DNA of 64,000 bases, from the NCBI RefSeq assembly GCF_014852585.1, contig NZ_JACVBX010000011.1, positions 124,001-188,000 on the forward strand, in the 5' to 3' direction. The stretch comes from Pseudomonas sp. PDM18. Lineage in GTDB: Bacteria; Pseudomonadota; Gammaproteobacteria; Pseudomonadales; Pseudomonadaceae. Shown one piece after another: positions 33,274-42,168 of this stretch (positions are counted from its first letter, which is position 1; the number at the start of each line of letters is the position of its first letter). The translations under genes and the position numbers were made by a program. The notes below the pieces were generated by a model. The model was not told where the DNA came from. It worked only from the letters and a program-made list of their open reading frames with translations, and did no database searches.

Positions 33274-34308
33274 TCAGTTGAGGATCAGCAGTTTCGGGTA
33301 TTCGTGCAGCTCGGCGGAGGTGATCTGCGCCAGCGAGCGGGCCACGCCCAGCGGGTCGTCCAGTCGCCAGTTGCCGGTAACGCTGACGTTCTCCAGGCGC
33401 TCGTTGGTATTCACGATCCAGCCGGGGTAGTAGCGGCGCAATTCGGCCAGCACCTGGCTGAGCGGGCAGTTCTCGAACACCATGCGGCCTTTCACCCAGG
33501 CCAGCTGGGATTCGGCCTCGGCGCCGTGCTGGCGCTTGCCGAAGCCCTGCGGGCCGACGCGGATGCTGTCGCCGGCACCGAGGCTGACGCGCGCGTCGTC
33601 CAGCCGCGTGCGCAGGTCCACTTGGCCACGCTGCACGCTGACTTCCGCTTCATTGCCGAGGTAGCGCACGGCGAACGCGGTGCCGCGCACCGTGACCTGT
33701 ACCGGCCCGGCCTCCACCTCGAAGGGTCGGCTGCGGTCATGGGCGACGTCGAAGAAGACTTCGCCGCGGTAGAGACGGGCGACGCGCTGCTGGTCGTCGA
33801 CCTTGCTGGAGAATGCGGTGTCGGTGTTGAGCAGCACGTTCGAGCCGTCGGCCAGCTGGACTTTCTGGCGTTCGCCGACCGCGGTGAGATGGTCTGCGCG
33901 CAGGCGCGTCAGCAGGTCGCCCTGCACCACGACACCGATGGCGAGTACCAGCGCTGCAGCTGTGGCGACGGGTTTCCAGAAGCGCCGCGCGCGACGCAGA
34001 GGCCGGACTTTTTCCTGTGCACGTTTGTGTTCCAGGCGCGCAGCGGCGACCGGCAGCAACGGTGACTGCCAAGCATCACGCACGCGCTGGTAAGCGCGCG
34101 CGTTGCCTTCGCTGACGGCGAGCCAGGCATCGAAGCGCGCGCGGGTGGCGGCGTCCATGTTGCCCTCGAGGATCAGCCAGTCGAGGGCTTCGGCCTTCTG
34201 CTGGTCGTCGGGCGGCGCGGCGTGGGGCAAGGGGCGATCCTCGGGGCGGTGCTGGGGTGGTGAGCCGCGCATTGTTGTCGAATCGGCCGGCGAGCGGTAG
34301 TCCGTCAT
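33274..34308 (-). CDS. FecR-family anti-sigma regulator
   Basis: 344 aa. The N-terminal cytoplasmic anti-sigma region contains 'EALDWLILEGNMDAATRARFDAWL' (residues about 40-63) and the conserved 'AWQSP' segment. A single membrane helix follows (about 112-132), then the periplasmic FecR domain ('VQLADGSNVLLNTDTAFS', 'GEVFFDVAHDRSRPFEV') and an STN-like tail. It transmits occupancy of the receptor's STN domain to the ECF sigma. Start codon overlaps the sigma stop by 4 bp. Confidence 0.9.
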   Translation of the reverse strand: MTDYRSPADSTTMRGSPPQHRPEDRPLPHAAPPDDQQKAEALDWLILEGNMDAATRARFDAWLAVSEGNARAYQRVRDAWQSPLLPVAAARLEHKRAQEKVRPLRRARRFWKPVATAAALVLAIGVVVQGDLLTRLRADHLTAVGERQKVQLADGSNVLLNTDTAFSSKVDDQQRVARLYRGEVFFDVAHDRSRPFEVEAGPVQVTVRGTAFAVRYLGNEAEVSVQRGQVDLRTRLDDARVSLGAGDSIRVGPQGFGKRQHGAEAESQLAWVKGRMVFENCPLSQVLAELRRYYPGWIVNTNERLENVSVTGNWRLDDPLGVARSLAQITSAELHEYPKLLILN

Positions 34309-34826
34309 ACCGATTCCTCAAGGCGGCTGACCAGTCCGACACAGATCGCCATGATCAGTTTCAGTTCCTTCTGCACGGTGCTGGGCGAGATGTCGAGCTG
34401 CTCGGCGATCTCCGCGTAGCCGCAGCCGTGCAGGCGGCTGAGGATGAAGATGCGCTGCTGGCGCTCGCTGAGCTCTTTGAGGGCGGCGCCCAGGCGTTCG
34501 AGCAGCTTTTCCGCGTGCAACTGGTCCTCGGCGCTGGAGCCCGGCGCCGGTACCGCCTGCACCACATCGAAAGGCACGTCCTCGAGCAGGGTCCGTGACT
34601 GCATGCGCAGGTGGCGCAGGTGGTCCAGGGCGAGGTTGCGGCCGGTCTGGAAGAGGAACGGTTCCAGGTGATCGATGCGCCTTTCCAGTAGGGTGCGGGC
34701 GACGCGCAGGTAGGTTTCCTGCACCAGGTCTTCGGCGATGCTCGGGTTCTTCACCATCCGGACGAGCGTGCGCAACAAAGGTAGGCGCTGGGCCAGGAAG
34801 ACCGCGTCGAGGTTGGAAGTGCTCAC
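34305..34826 (-). CDS. ECF RNA polymerase sigma factor, FecI/HxuI-like
   Basis: 173 aa. Sigma-2 region 'SIAEDLVQETYLRVAR' and sigma-4 region 'RQQRIFILSRLHGCGYAEIA' plus the HTH 'QLDISPSTVQKELK' identify an iron-starvation ECF sigma. It is encoded first in the sigma-fecR unit, and an AT-rich Fur-box candidate lies 27-49 bp upstream. Expected targets are the receptor gene and hemO, which carry a common upstream motif; no copy of that motif precedes the sigma gene itself. Confidence 0.9.
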   Translation of the reverse strand: MSTSNLDAVFLAQRLPLLRTLVRMVKNPSIAEDLVQETYLRVARTLLERRIDHLEPFLFQTGRNLALDHLRHLRMQSRTLLEDVPFDVVQAVPAPGSSAEDQLHAEKLLERLGAALKELSERQQRIFILSRLHGCGYAEIAEQLDISPSTVQKELKLIMAICVGLVSRLEESV

Positions 34827-34852
34827 AAGGGCGTCCAGCAGGAATAATTTTC

Positions 34853-34875
34853 AAATGATAATAAATATTATTAAG
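34853..34875 (-). promoter_or_regulatory. Candidate Fur box upstream of the sigma gene
   Basis: AT-rich AATGATAATAAATATTATT with GATAAT (34857-34862) and ATTATT (34867-34872), resembling the Fur dyad GATAATGATAATCATTATC. It is the most AT-rich spot in the neighbourhood and sits at promoter distance from the sigma start. Confidence 0.65.
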
Positions 34876-34927
34876 CTGCGCCTGATGGCACAAGCCCATC
34901 CGTGGTTCCGGATGTGTAGGCGCCAAC

Positions 34928-34961
34928 GAAAAAAGGGCGAGGCGCGCGGGGCGCCTCGCCC
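34928..34961 (-). terminator. Intrinsic terminator of the OPA-type transporter gene
   Basis: Stem GGGCGAGGCGC / GCGCCTCGCCC with GCGGG loop, followed on the minus strand by TTTTTT. Confidence 0.9.
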
Positions 34962-34996
34962 ATTCCCTCAGCCGGCCGGTGAGGGGTAAGCGGGAC

Positions 34997-36355
34997 TCAG
35001 GAGCGCACGGGGCGTGCGTTCAGGCGGGGTGCGTCGTTGCCCGGTTGCGCCTGGCTGGCGGCTTCCGGGCGGCTGTTCCAGTGCGGGATGAGGATGCCCG
35101 CGGCGATCAGCGCGGTGACGGTGAAGCCGATGAACACGGTGTAGGTGTCGAAGTAGCCTGGCAGCAGGCCACCGAGGATCGCGCCGACGGAGCCGCAGCC
35201 ATTGACGAAGCCCGCCGCGGTGCCGGCCGCTTCGCCGGTGCCGAAGTCTACGGCGGCGGAGCCGCTGATCATGGAGTCCGGTCCATAGAGGGTCAGGCCC
35301 ATCATGAACAGCAGGGCCAGAACCAGCAGGCTGCTGCCGGTCTGCATGGCCGGGACGAACAGCGCCAGGCAGACGGTCAGGCCGAGCAGGCTGATCACGC
35401 AGGCGGGCATGCGCCGCGCGCCGAAGATGCGGTCCGAGGCATAGCCGATCAGGATCGGCCCGAGCAGCCCGGCAACCTCGAAGGCCGACGGCAGGATCGC
35501 CGCGCCGACCTTACCCAGCCCCGGCATGCGTTCGTAGACGATCACCGGGCCCCACAGCAGAATCGCATAGCGCGCCGGCTTGAGCAGGAAGTACGCCAGC
35601 CCCAGGGTCAGCACGGTGCGGTTGCGCAGCACCTTGCCGAGGATGCGCAGGGACTTGCCGTTCTCGCCCTCGTGCTTGAAGCCGGCGTAGTTCACCGCCT
35701 CGGGTTGCTGCACATCGGCTTCCACCGGCGGCAGGCCGACGTCCTGCGGGCGGTTGCGTTGCAGCAGCAGGAACAGGATAGCGACCGCACCGACCACCGC
35801 GGCGGTGGAGTAGAACGCTGCATGCCAAGTGCCGAACACTTCATAGGCCCACCAGCCGGCGAAGGGCGAGGCGACCAGCCCGCCGAAGGCGTAGCAGGTG
35901 CTCCACAGCCCGAGCACGCGGCCGCGCTCATGGGTGACGAAGAAGCTGCCGATGTTCTTGCACAGCCCGGACCAGCCGGTGGATTGCGCCAGCCCCTGGA
36001 CCACCATGCAGGTGGCGAAGATCGGCAGGGTAGCGAAGCTGCCCATCACCAGCGCGGCGACAGCGGAGATCAGCAGGCCGCCGAACACCACCACCCGCGG
36101 GCCGTAGCGGTCGGCGAAGACGCCCCAGGTGAACTGGCCCACCGCGTAGGCGGCGAGGTAGATAGCGTCGAGGTTGGCCATCGCGATCTTGTCGAGATGG
36201 AAGCTGGGGTCTTCGGCGATGCCGAGCTTGGCCACCGAAAAGGCTTTGCGGGTGAAGTAGAAGGCTGCGTAGGCCAGCCAGGTGATGGCGAATATCTGCC
36301 ATTTCCAGCGCGCCAGCGAAGCGCGCGGCGAAGCGGTGCCGTGAGGGTTGAGCAT
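34997..36355 (-). CDS. MFS permease, organophosphate:phosphate antiporter (GlpT/PgtP-like) family
   Basis: 452 aa, about 12 membrane segments. OPA-family features include N-terminal 'YAAFYFTRKAFSVAK' with the conserved Arg, 'GQFTWGVFADRYGPR' and 'GWSGLCKNIGSFF'. The family moves phosphorylated or phosphonate organic anions. The neighbouring phnW-phnX operon, about 2.4 kb away, makes 2-aminoethylphosphonate a reasonable substrate: secondary permeases for this compound (AepP type) have been reported in Pseudomonas. The assignment here is inferred. Divergent from a LysR gene. Confidence 0.8.
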   Translation of the reverse strand: MLNPHGTASPRASLARWKWQIFAITWLAYAAFYFTRKAFSVAKLGIAEDPSFHLDKIAMANLDAIYLAAYAVGQFTWGVFADRYGPRVVVFGGLLISAVAALVMGSFATLPIFATCMVVQGLAQSTGWSGLCKNIGSFFVTHERGRVLGLWSTCYAFGGLVASPFAGWWAYEVFGTWHAAFYSTAAVVGAVAILFLLLQRNRPQDVGLPPVEADVQQPEAVNYAGFKHEGENGKSLRILGKVLRNRTVLTLGLAYFLLKPARYAILLWGPVIVYERMPGLGKVGAAILPSAFEVAGLLGPILIGYASDRIFGARRMPACVISLLGLTVCLALFVPAMQTGSSLLVLALLFMMGLTLYGPDSMISGSAAVDFGTGEAAGTAAGFVNGCGSVGAILGGLLPGYFDTYTVFIGFTVTALIAAGILIPHWNSRPEAASQAQPGNDAPRLNARPVRS

Positions 36356-36688
36356 GGTCTGACCTCTTTGTTGTTGTGCTGTGCCGGCAGTCAGTGGGTA
36401 ACGCCTTTTTTATTGTTGTTTTCGGAGCACGTCGCACCGTCTTCGCGGTGCGGGTCAGAAGCGCTGCAGCTGTTCTGTACCGCCTTACTGAACCGATCAG
36501 GTTCGGCGGCGGTGGAGGGATGGAAACAATTTCGAATAAATAACTGAAATCGATTTATCAGATTTCAAAAATAAGCTGGGCTTGTATGACAGAGCGCCAT
36601 GACGCTAGTGTTCTGCGCGAATGACCTTGTAGTCGCTTTTCGTCTTCTGGCGAAAAGAGGGTCACAACCTTCCCGCAGAGGCGCGACC
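36356..36688. other. Divergent control region between the OPA permease and LysR genes
   Basis: 333 bp without a gene. Holds an AT-rich stretch around 36525-36575 (GAATAAATAACTGAAATCG, ATTTCAAAAATAA) likely to contain both promoters and LysR sites, and a small hairpin TCGCACCG/CGGTGCGG near 36430. No other gene seen. Confidence 0.5.
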
Positions 36689-37567
36689 ATGTCCGTTTCC
36701 CACGCTCAGCTCAAGGCCTTCCATGCCGTTGCCGTGCACGGCAGCTTCACCCGCGCCGCCGAGCGCCTTTTCCTCACCCAGCCGGCGGTTTCCGACCAGG
36801 TGCGCAAGCTGGAGGAGCGCTACGGCGTGCTGCTGTTCCACCGCAACAAGCGCTCGGTGCGCCTGACTGAGCTGGGTGAACGTCTGCTGGCGGTGACCCA
36901 GCGGCTGTTCGTGATCGAGGCGGAGGCGCAGGAGCTGCTGCAGGAATCCAGCGCATTGCAGACCGGCAGCCTGACCCTGGCGGTGGACGCGCCGGTGCAC
37001 GTGTTGCCGCAGATCGCGCGCTTCTGCCAGCGTCATCCGGGCATCCGCGTGAAGCTGGAAACGGGCAATACCGACGAATCCTTGCAGCGCCTGTTCGACT
37101 ACCAGGCGGACCTGGCGCTGCTCGGCCGCGAGGTGCAGGACGAGCGCCTGCTGACCTTCACCCTGCGCAGCGACCCCATCGTCGCCTTCGTCGGTCGCAG
37201 CCATCCCTGGGCCGGGCGCGAGTCCATCGAACTGGCCGACCTCGACGACACGCCGCTGGTGTTGCGCGAGCAGGGCTCGGTGACCCGGCAGATGCTCGAG
37301 GCGGAAATGGCCCGTGCCGGCTTGCGCATCCGCCCAGCCATCGAAGTGGAAGGCCGTGAGGCATCGCTGGAAGCGGTGGCGGTGGGGATTGGCGTCGGCG
37401 TGGTGTCGGCTGCCGAACTGGGGGCCGATGCGCGTGTGCATGCGCTGCCGATCCTCGACTGCCACTGGCGTATGAGCGAGACGCTGGTGTGTCTGCGTGA
37501 GCAAAGCACCCGGCGGATCGTGGCGACTTTTCTCGATCTGGTGAAGGAAGATTTGCCAGCGGAGTAG
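36689..37567 (+). CDS. LysR family transcriptional regulator (divergent from OPA permease)
   Basis: 292 aa from ATG 36689; an in-frame ATG at 36599 is less likely. N-terminal wHTH 'FHAVAVHGSFTRAAERLFLTQPAVSDQVRKLEE' pattern (residues 10-42, described not quoted in full) and a periplasmic-binding-like effector domain. Paralogous to the LysR at 37751-38611: both share 'SFTRAAERLF.(S/T)QPAV' and similar effector domains. Divergent orientation suggests it controls the permease, perhaps with aminoethylphosphonate as inducer. Confidence 0.88.
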   Translation: MSVSHAQLKAFHAVAVHGSFTRAAERLFLTQPAVSDQVRKLEERYGVLLFHRNKRSVRLTELGERLLAVTQRLFVIEAEAQELLQESSALQTGSLTLAVDAPVHVLPQIARFCQRHPGIRVKLETGNTDESLQRLFDYQADLALLGREVQDERLLTFTLRSDPIVAFVGRSHPWAGRESIELADLDDTPLVLREQGSVTRQMLEAEMARAGLRIRPAIEVEGREASLEAVAVGIGVGVVSAAELGADARVHALPILDCHWRMSETLVCLREQSTRRIVATFLDLVKEDLPAE

Positions 37568-37607
37568 GGCGGTTGTTCGCATCCTTCCGAACGTTCCGTC
37601 AGCACCC

Positions 37608-37679
37608 GTAGGGCGAATAAACCCAGAACGGGTTATTCGCCAGGACGTCGCATAACGCCGTAGGTGTTATGCGCCCTAC
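37608..37679. repeat. GTAGGGCG palindrome, double form
   Basis: GTAGGGCGAATAAACCC...GGGTTATTCGCC then GCATAACGCC...GGTGTTATGCGCCCTAC; two hairpins between the convergent LysR genes. Confidence 0.85.
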
Positions 37680-37750
37680 AGGGGATATCTGCGCGCGCTG
37701 TTGTAGGAACGGCCATACCCGTGATCGCGCGAATGGCGCGTTCCTAGAGT

Positions 37751-38611
37751 TCAGCCCTGCGCCAACTCCAGAAACGCGCTCACCACCCGCAACCCCCGAC
37801 GCCGCTCCAGGCAGCCGATGGCGTGGCGGTTGAGCAGTCCATCGCCGCCCAGCGGAATCGCCTTCACCCGTGGGTCCGGGCTGACTTCCAGCGACGACAC
37901 GATGCCGATCCCCAGCTCCGCTGCCACCGCTTCGGTCACGGCCTCTCGACTGTCCAGCTCCAGCAGCACGCGGGGCTCGACCGAGGCCGCCGAGCAGGCC
38001 GCATCGAAGGTGCGCCGGGTGATCGAGTCGGGCTCGCGCAGCACCATGATCTGCTCGTCCAGCTCGCCCAGCGGCAGCTCGCCAAGACGCTCGCTCCAGG
38101 CATGGCTGGCCGGCACCAGGGCGCAAATGCGCGACTCCACCAGCTCGCGCAGGAACAGCCCGGCGCGCGGCTCCACCTCGGTCAGCACGGCGATATCGAC
38201 GTGCTCGTCCATCAGCGCGGCGAGCGCTTCCTGTGCGTTGCCCAGACGCAGGTTGACGGTGATGCCGGGGTAGCGCGCGCGCAGCCGGGCGAGCATCGGC
38301 ATCACCAGGTGCGGGCCGTCGGCGGCCACTTCGATACGCCCGGTCACCAGCTCGCGGCTGGCGTCGAGCATGGCCTCGGCTTCCTCCTCCAGGGCGAACA
38401 GCGTGCGACTGATCGCGGACAGTCGTACGCCATCCTCTGTCAGTTCCACCCCGCGCGCGGTACGGCGGAACAGGTTGACCTGGTAGTGCTCCTCCAGCGC
38501 CTTCACGTGCCCGGTCACCGCCGGCTGGCTGATGAACAAGCGCTCGGCGGCGCGGGTGAAGCTGCGTTCGCGGGCGACGGCGTCGAAGGCGCGGAGCTGG
38601 AAGAGGTTCAT
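37751..38611 (-). CDS. LysR family regulator of phnWX
   Basis: 286 aa. HTH at about residues 3-60 ('FDAVARERSFTRAAERLFIS') and LysR effector domain. Divergent from phnW with 149 bp between starts, the same arrangement as in P. aeruginosa upstream of phnW. It likely activates phnWX in response to 2-aminoethylphosphonate or a pathway intermediate. Close relative of the LysR at 36689-37567, pointing to duplication within one regulon. Confidence 0.88.
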   Translation of the reverse strand: MNLFQLRAFDAVARERSFTRAAERLFISQPAVTGHVKALEEHYQVNLFRRTARGVELTEDGVRLSAISRTLFALEEEAEAMLDASRELVTGRIEVAADGPHLVMPMLARLRARYPGITVNLRLGNAQEALAALMDEHVDIAVLTEVEPRAGLFLRELVESRICALVPASHAWSERLGELPLGELDEQIMVLREPDSITRRTFDAACSAASVEPRVLLELDSREAVTEAVAAELGIGIVSSLEVSPDPRVKAIPLGGDGLLNRHAIGCLERRRGLRVVSAFLELAQG

Positions 38612-38760
38612 AAGGTATATGTCCAGCTTATGCAGTGCATCGTGATAAACAATTTGAACGATATCTGCCCGGCCGGCAAGTTATGCCCAGGCCGCCGCGA
38701 TCCCGCCTCGGCCCAACCGAATTCAGCCCTGACGACGTTCCCAAGAAAGAGGAATCGAGC

Positions 38761-39876
38761 ATGAGCACTGCCGAGCGAGCCCCCATCCTGCTGACTCCCG
38801 GTCCGCTGACCACGTCCCCCCGCACCCGTCGCGCCATGATGGTCGACTGGGGTTCGTGGGACCGCGACTTCAATGACCTGACCGCCGACGTCTGCAAGCG
38901 CCTGCTGGCGATCATCCACGGCGAGGCGACCCACACCTGCGTGCCCCTGCAGGGCAGCGGCACCTTCTCCGTCGAAGCCGCTATCGGCACCCTGGTACCG
39001 CGTGACGGCAAGGTGCTGGTGCTGATCAATGGCGCCTACGGCAAGCGCCTGGCGAAGATCTGCCAGGTGATCGGCCGCGGGTTCAGCACCTTTGAAACCG
39101 AAGAAGATGTACCGACTACCGCCGCCGACGTCGACCGTCTGCTCACTGAAGACCCGAGCGTCACCCACGTTGCCCTGATCCACTGCGAAACCAGCACCGG
39201 CATCCTCAACCCGCTGGCCGAAATCGCAAAGGTCATCGAATCCCATGGCAAGCGCCTGATCATCGATGCCATGAGCTCCTTCGGCGCGCTGGACATCGAC
39301 GCTCGCCAGATTCCCTTCGACGCGCTGATCGCCGCTTCCGGCAAATGCCTGGAAGGTGTACCGGGCATGGGCTTCGTCTTCGCCCGCAGTACCGCCCTGA
39401 ATGCCAGCGCCGGCAACTGCCACTCGCTGTCCATGGACCTGCAGGACCAGCACGCCTACATGGCCAAGACCGGCCAGTGGCGCTTCACCCCGCCGACCCA
39501 CGTGGTGGCCGCGCTGCACGAAGCGCTGAGCCAGTACGAGGAAGAGGGCGGTCTCGCGGCGCGTCATCAGCGTTACGCAAACAATTGCCAGACTCTGCTC
39601 ACGGAGATGGCCGAACTCGGGTTCCGCAGCTTCCTGCCGGCCGAGATCCAGGCGCCGATCATCGTCACCTTCCATGCCCCCAGTGACGCCCGCTACACCT
39701 TCACCGAGTTCTACAACCGGGTGCGCGAGAAGGGTTTCATCCTCTACCCCGGCAAGCTGACCCAGGTGGAAACCTTCCGTGTTGGTTGCATCGGCCAGGT
39801 CGACGCCAGCGGCATGCGCGACGCCGTCGCGGCCATCGCCGAGACGCTGAAGGAAATGGAAGTCTTCGAAATCTGA
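38761..39876 (+). CDS. phnW: 2-aminoethylphosphonate--pyruvate transaminase
   Basis: 371 aa from ATG 38761 (upstream in-frame starts overlap the regulatory region; AAGAGG RBS at -12). Fold-type I PLP aminotransferase: Schiff-base Lys195 in 'ASGKCLEG', PLP-ring Asp169 in 'IIDAMSSFG', substrate region 'LLTPGPLTT' at 10-18. Converts 2-aminoethylphosphonate plus pyruvate to phosphonoacetaldehyde plus alanine. Standard PhnW length. First gene of a two-gene operon with phnX. Confidence 0.97.
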   Translation: MSTAERAPILLTPGPLTTSPRTRRAMMVDWGSWDRDFNDLTADVCKRLLAIIHGEATHTCVPLQGSGTFSVEAAIGTLVPRDGKVLVLINGAYGKRLAKICQVIGRGFSTFETEEDVPTTAADVDRLLTEDPSVTHVALIHCETSTGILNPLAEIAKVIESHGKRLIIDAMSSFGALDIDARQIPFDALIAASGKCLEGVPGMGFVFARSTALNASAGNCHSLSMDLQDQHAYMAKTGQWRFTPPTHVVAALHEALSQYEEEGGLAARHQRYANNCQTLLTEMAELGFRSFLPAEIQAPIIVTFHAPSDARYTFTEFYNRVREKGFILYPGKLTQVETFRVGCIGQVDASGMRDAVAAIAETLKEMEVFEI

Positions 39877-39908
39877 CGCCCGCCCGAATTCTCACAGGAT
39901 TGAACGCC

Positions 39909-40736
39909 ATGAATTACCAGCAACCCCAGCAACTGCAAGCTGTCATCCTCGACTGGGCCGGCACCGTCGTCGACTTCGGTTCCTTCGCTCCGACCCAGAT
40001 CTTCGTCGAGGCCTTCGCCGAGTTCGGCGTGCAGGTCAGCCTGGAAGAAGCCCGTGGCCCGATGGGCATGGGCAAGTGGGACCACATCCGCACCCTGTGC
40101 GACATCCCGGCCATCGCCGAGCGCTACAAGGCCAAGTTCGGCCGCGTGCCGAGCGACGATGACGTCACTGCCATCTACGAACGCTTCATGCCGCTGCAGA
40201 TCGAGAAGATCGCCGAGCACTCGGCGCTGATTCCCGGCGCGCTGGAAGCTATCGCCACCCTGCGCAAAGACGGCCTGAAGATCGGCTCCTGCTCCGGCTA
40301 CCCGGCGGTGGTGATGGAAAAGGTCGTGGCCCTGGCGAAGACCAACGGCTACGTCGCCGACCATGTTGTCGCTACCGATGAAGTGCCCAACGGCCGGCCG
40401 CACCCGGCCCAGGCGCTGGCCAACGTGATTGCCCTGGGCATTAGCGACGTGGCGGCCTGCGTGAAGGTCGATGATACCTGGCCGGGTATCCTCGAAGGTC
40501 GCAGCGCCGGCATGTGGACGGTGGCGCTGACCTGCTCGGGCAACGCGCTCGGCCTGACCTATGAGCAGTACAAGGCGCTGCCGGCCCAGAAGCTGGAGCA
40601 GGAGCGTCGGCGCATTGGGCAGATGTTCGAGGGCTCTCGGCCGCATTACCTGATCGACACCATTGCCGATTTGCCGGCGGTGATTGCCGATATCAATGCG
40701 CGCCTGGCGCGGGGGGAGATGCCGCAGGGTAGCTGA
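39909..40736 (+). CDS. phnX: Phosphonoacetaldehyde hydrolase (phosphonatase)
   Basis: 275 aa from ATG 39909, 32 bp after phnW. HAD-superfamily hydrolase with nucleophile Asp15 in 'ILDWAGT' and Schiff-base Lys56 in 'MGMGKWDH', the feature that distinguishes phosphonatase from other HADs. Cleaves the C-P bond of phosphonoacetaldehyde to acetaldehyde and phosphate, completing aminoethylphosphonate mineralisation. Strong terminator follows. Confidence 0.97.
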   Translation: MNYQQPQQLQAVILDWAGTVVDFGSFAPTQIFVEAFAEFGVQVSLEEARGPMGMGKWDHIRTLCDIPAIAERYKAKFGRVPSDDDVTAIYERFMPLQIEKIAEHSALIPGALEAIATLRKDGLKIGSCSGYPAVVMEKVVALAKTNGYVADHVVATDEVPNGRPHPAQALANVIALGISDVAACVKVDDTWPGILEGRSAGMWTVALTCSGNALGLTYEQYKALPAQKLEQERRRIGQMFEGSRPHYLIDTIADLPAVIADINARLARGEMPQGS

Positions 40737-40751
40737 CGCTGGATGTTCACA

Positions 40752-40780
40752 AGAAAGGCCCGCTTGGTGCGGGCCTTTCT
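40752..40780 (+). terminator. Intrinsic terminator of phnWX
   Basis: Perfect 12-bp stem AGAAAGGCCCGC / GCGGGCCTTTCT, TTGGT loop, then CGTTGTT. Confidence 0.9.
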
Positions 40781-40808
40781 CGTTGTTGGTGGGGTAGGTG
40801 GGCTCTCT

Positions 40809-40833
40809 GCAGGAGCAAATGTCTTACCCCGAA
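40809..40833. repeat. 25-nt GCAGGAGCAAATGTC repeat
   Basis: Related to 56645-56669 and 60823-60847: consensus G(C/T)AGGAGCAA(A/C)TGTC(C/T)T then (C/T)TGAA or CCGAA. Function unknown; part of a larger repeat mosaic here. Confidence 0.55.
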
Positions 40834-40853
40834 TAGGGCTGTGTTTGCGCGTT

Positions 40854-40983
40854 CCCCTCACCCCAGCCCTGGCTGCGTGCCCCGTTCCTGAGGGAGAGGG
40901 AGCAGATCGTGCCGGCTGATGCCGTGGTTTCATCCTGCGCCGAACGGTCCCCTCTCCCTCTGGGAGAGGGGTAGGGTGAGGGC
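40854..40983. repeat. Imperfect palindrome CCCCTCACCCC...GGGTAGGGTGAGGG
   Basis: About 130 nt with terminal inverted arms and an internal CCCTCTCCCTCTGGGAGAGG hairpin. Resembles a widespread extragenic palindrome of Pseudomonas and relatives. No gene. Confidence 0.65.
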
Positions 40984-41040
40984 AGACCCGAGCGCAGAAG
41001 CTCGGGGTAGGAGCGGAGCTGCTCTTGCTCGTGCTCTTGC

Positions 41041-41435
41041 TTGGGGTTGAGTGTGTCTACGTCGCTTCGGCGTACGCGCGGGCTTCTGGTTTCGCCCCCT
41101 CGGGCGAGTCCCTTTTGGCAAACGTCGGATAGCCGCCCTCCCAAAAGGAACCAAAAGACCTTGCCCCGGACATCCGGTTTTTCGCTTAGGCGAAAAATTC
41201 CCTCGTTGAAGCGAAGTTTCAGGGGCCCGAACTAGGCGTCCCCCCACGAAGGGCCATCCCTGGCCCATCGCGGCTCTCGCGACATCCATGTCGCTCAACC
41301 CCTGAAACTCCGCTTCAACGAGGCCTCCTGAACGGGGCATTCGGCGCGCGCGGATGTTTCTCTGGAAAACTCGAGAGCCAGGCTACAGCCGCGAAGGAGG
41401 TGCTCTTCGTAGGACCGAGGAGGACGCCTAGTCCT
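41041..41435. repeat. Long dispersed structured repeat, copy 2
   Basis: About 395 bp, homologous to 22732-23101 in the same orientation. 25-bp arms at 41201-41225 and 41299-41323 (one mismatch) around a 73-nt loop. The loop carries an extra ACTAGGCGTCC (41231-41241) that pairs with GGACGCCTAGT near the repeat end (41422-41432), absent from the copy 1 loop. Lies between the convergent phnX and XRE genes. Confidence 0.85.
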
Positions 41436-41513
41436 GGCACTGTCATCCTGCGTAAGAGCAGACTCTGTCCGCGATGGGTTCGCCGTTCTGCGGGGTCAAC
41501 CTGTCAGAGCCAA

Positions 41514-42086
41514 TCAGTTCACCACGTTCCGTACGAACCGCAACAGCACATCCCCGTGGTTCTGATAGGAAAACGGCTGGTTGCTCTGGAAAACATGGAA
41601 GCCCCCGGCGTCGACTTCCACCGTTTCCTCGGCCAACACGATGGTCAGCCGGCCTTCGATGACATAGGCCATGTCGTACCAGCCCTCACCGTCGGGCTCG
41701 GCGTTGTAGGTGTCGCCGGGGGCGAGCGTCCAGTACCAGAGCTCGGCCTGGCGCGAAGCAGGGGTGCTGGCGAGGAGGGTGCCGCGGCTGTCGGCCTGCT
41801 GGCCGCCCCAGGCCACGGCATCGACGCGGGACAGGCCGCCGGTGGACGGCGGGCGCACCAGGTCGGCGAAGGTGACTTTCAGGGCGGCGGCTATGCGGTC
41901 GAGAGTGGCGAGGCTGACGTTGGTGTCGCCGCTCTCGATGCCGACCAGCATCCGCCGGCTGACGCCCGAGGCCTTGGCCAGCGCGTCCTGACTGAAGCCG
42001 GCGTTGCGGCGGTGCGTCTTCACGTTATCGGCGACGTGCACCAGCACGCTCGGGCGTTCGGAAGGAGTGGGCAGTATATTGCTCAT
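41514..42086 (-). CDS. XRE family regulator with C-terminal cupin domain
   Basis: 190 aa from ATG 42086. N-terminal HTH_3 ('GFSQDALAKASGVSRRMLVG', residues about 28-85) and a C-terminal RmlC-like cupin ('DMAYVIEGRLTIVLAEETVEV', about 130-185). This architecture binds a small ligand in the cupin and often regulates a neighbouring transporter. Divergent from an EamA exporter gene with 82 bp between starts; an inverted TGCGCA pair lies just upstream. Confidence 0.88.
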   Translation of the reverse strand: MSNILPTPSERPSVLVHVADNVKTHRRNAGFSQDALAKASGVSRRMLVGIESGDTNVSLATLDRIAAALKVTFADLVRPPSTGGLSRVDAVAWGGQQADSRGTLLASTPASRQAELWYWTLAPGDTYNAEPDGEGWYDMAYVIEGRLTIVLAEETVEVDAGGFHVFQSNQPFSYQNHGDVLLRFVRNVVN

Positions 42087-42097
42087 TCTGGCCTTTT

Positions 42098-42115
42098 TGC
42101 GCATTATGTTGCGCA
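42098..42115. promoter_or_regulatory. Candidate operator, TGCGCA-N6-TGCGCA
   Basis: Two self-complementary TGCGCA hexamers with 12-bp centre spacing in the divergent XRE/EamA region, 12 bp upstream of the XRE start. Likely bound by the XRE-cupin protein (inference). Confidence 0.5.
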
Positions 42116-42168
42116 TAACAGTCAACCAAGAAATCCCAACCGTTGCAACGCCTGTTCAGGTCCGCATC

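Noticed and set aside
22732-41435. The long repeats as insertion sequences
   Set aside because: No transposase, no terminal target duplication visible and internal rather than terminal inverted arms; kept as repeats of unknown type.
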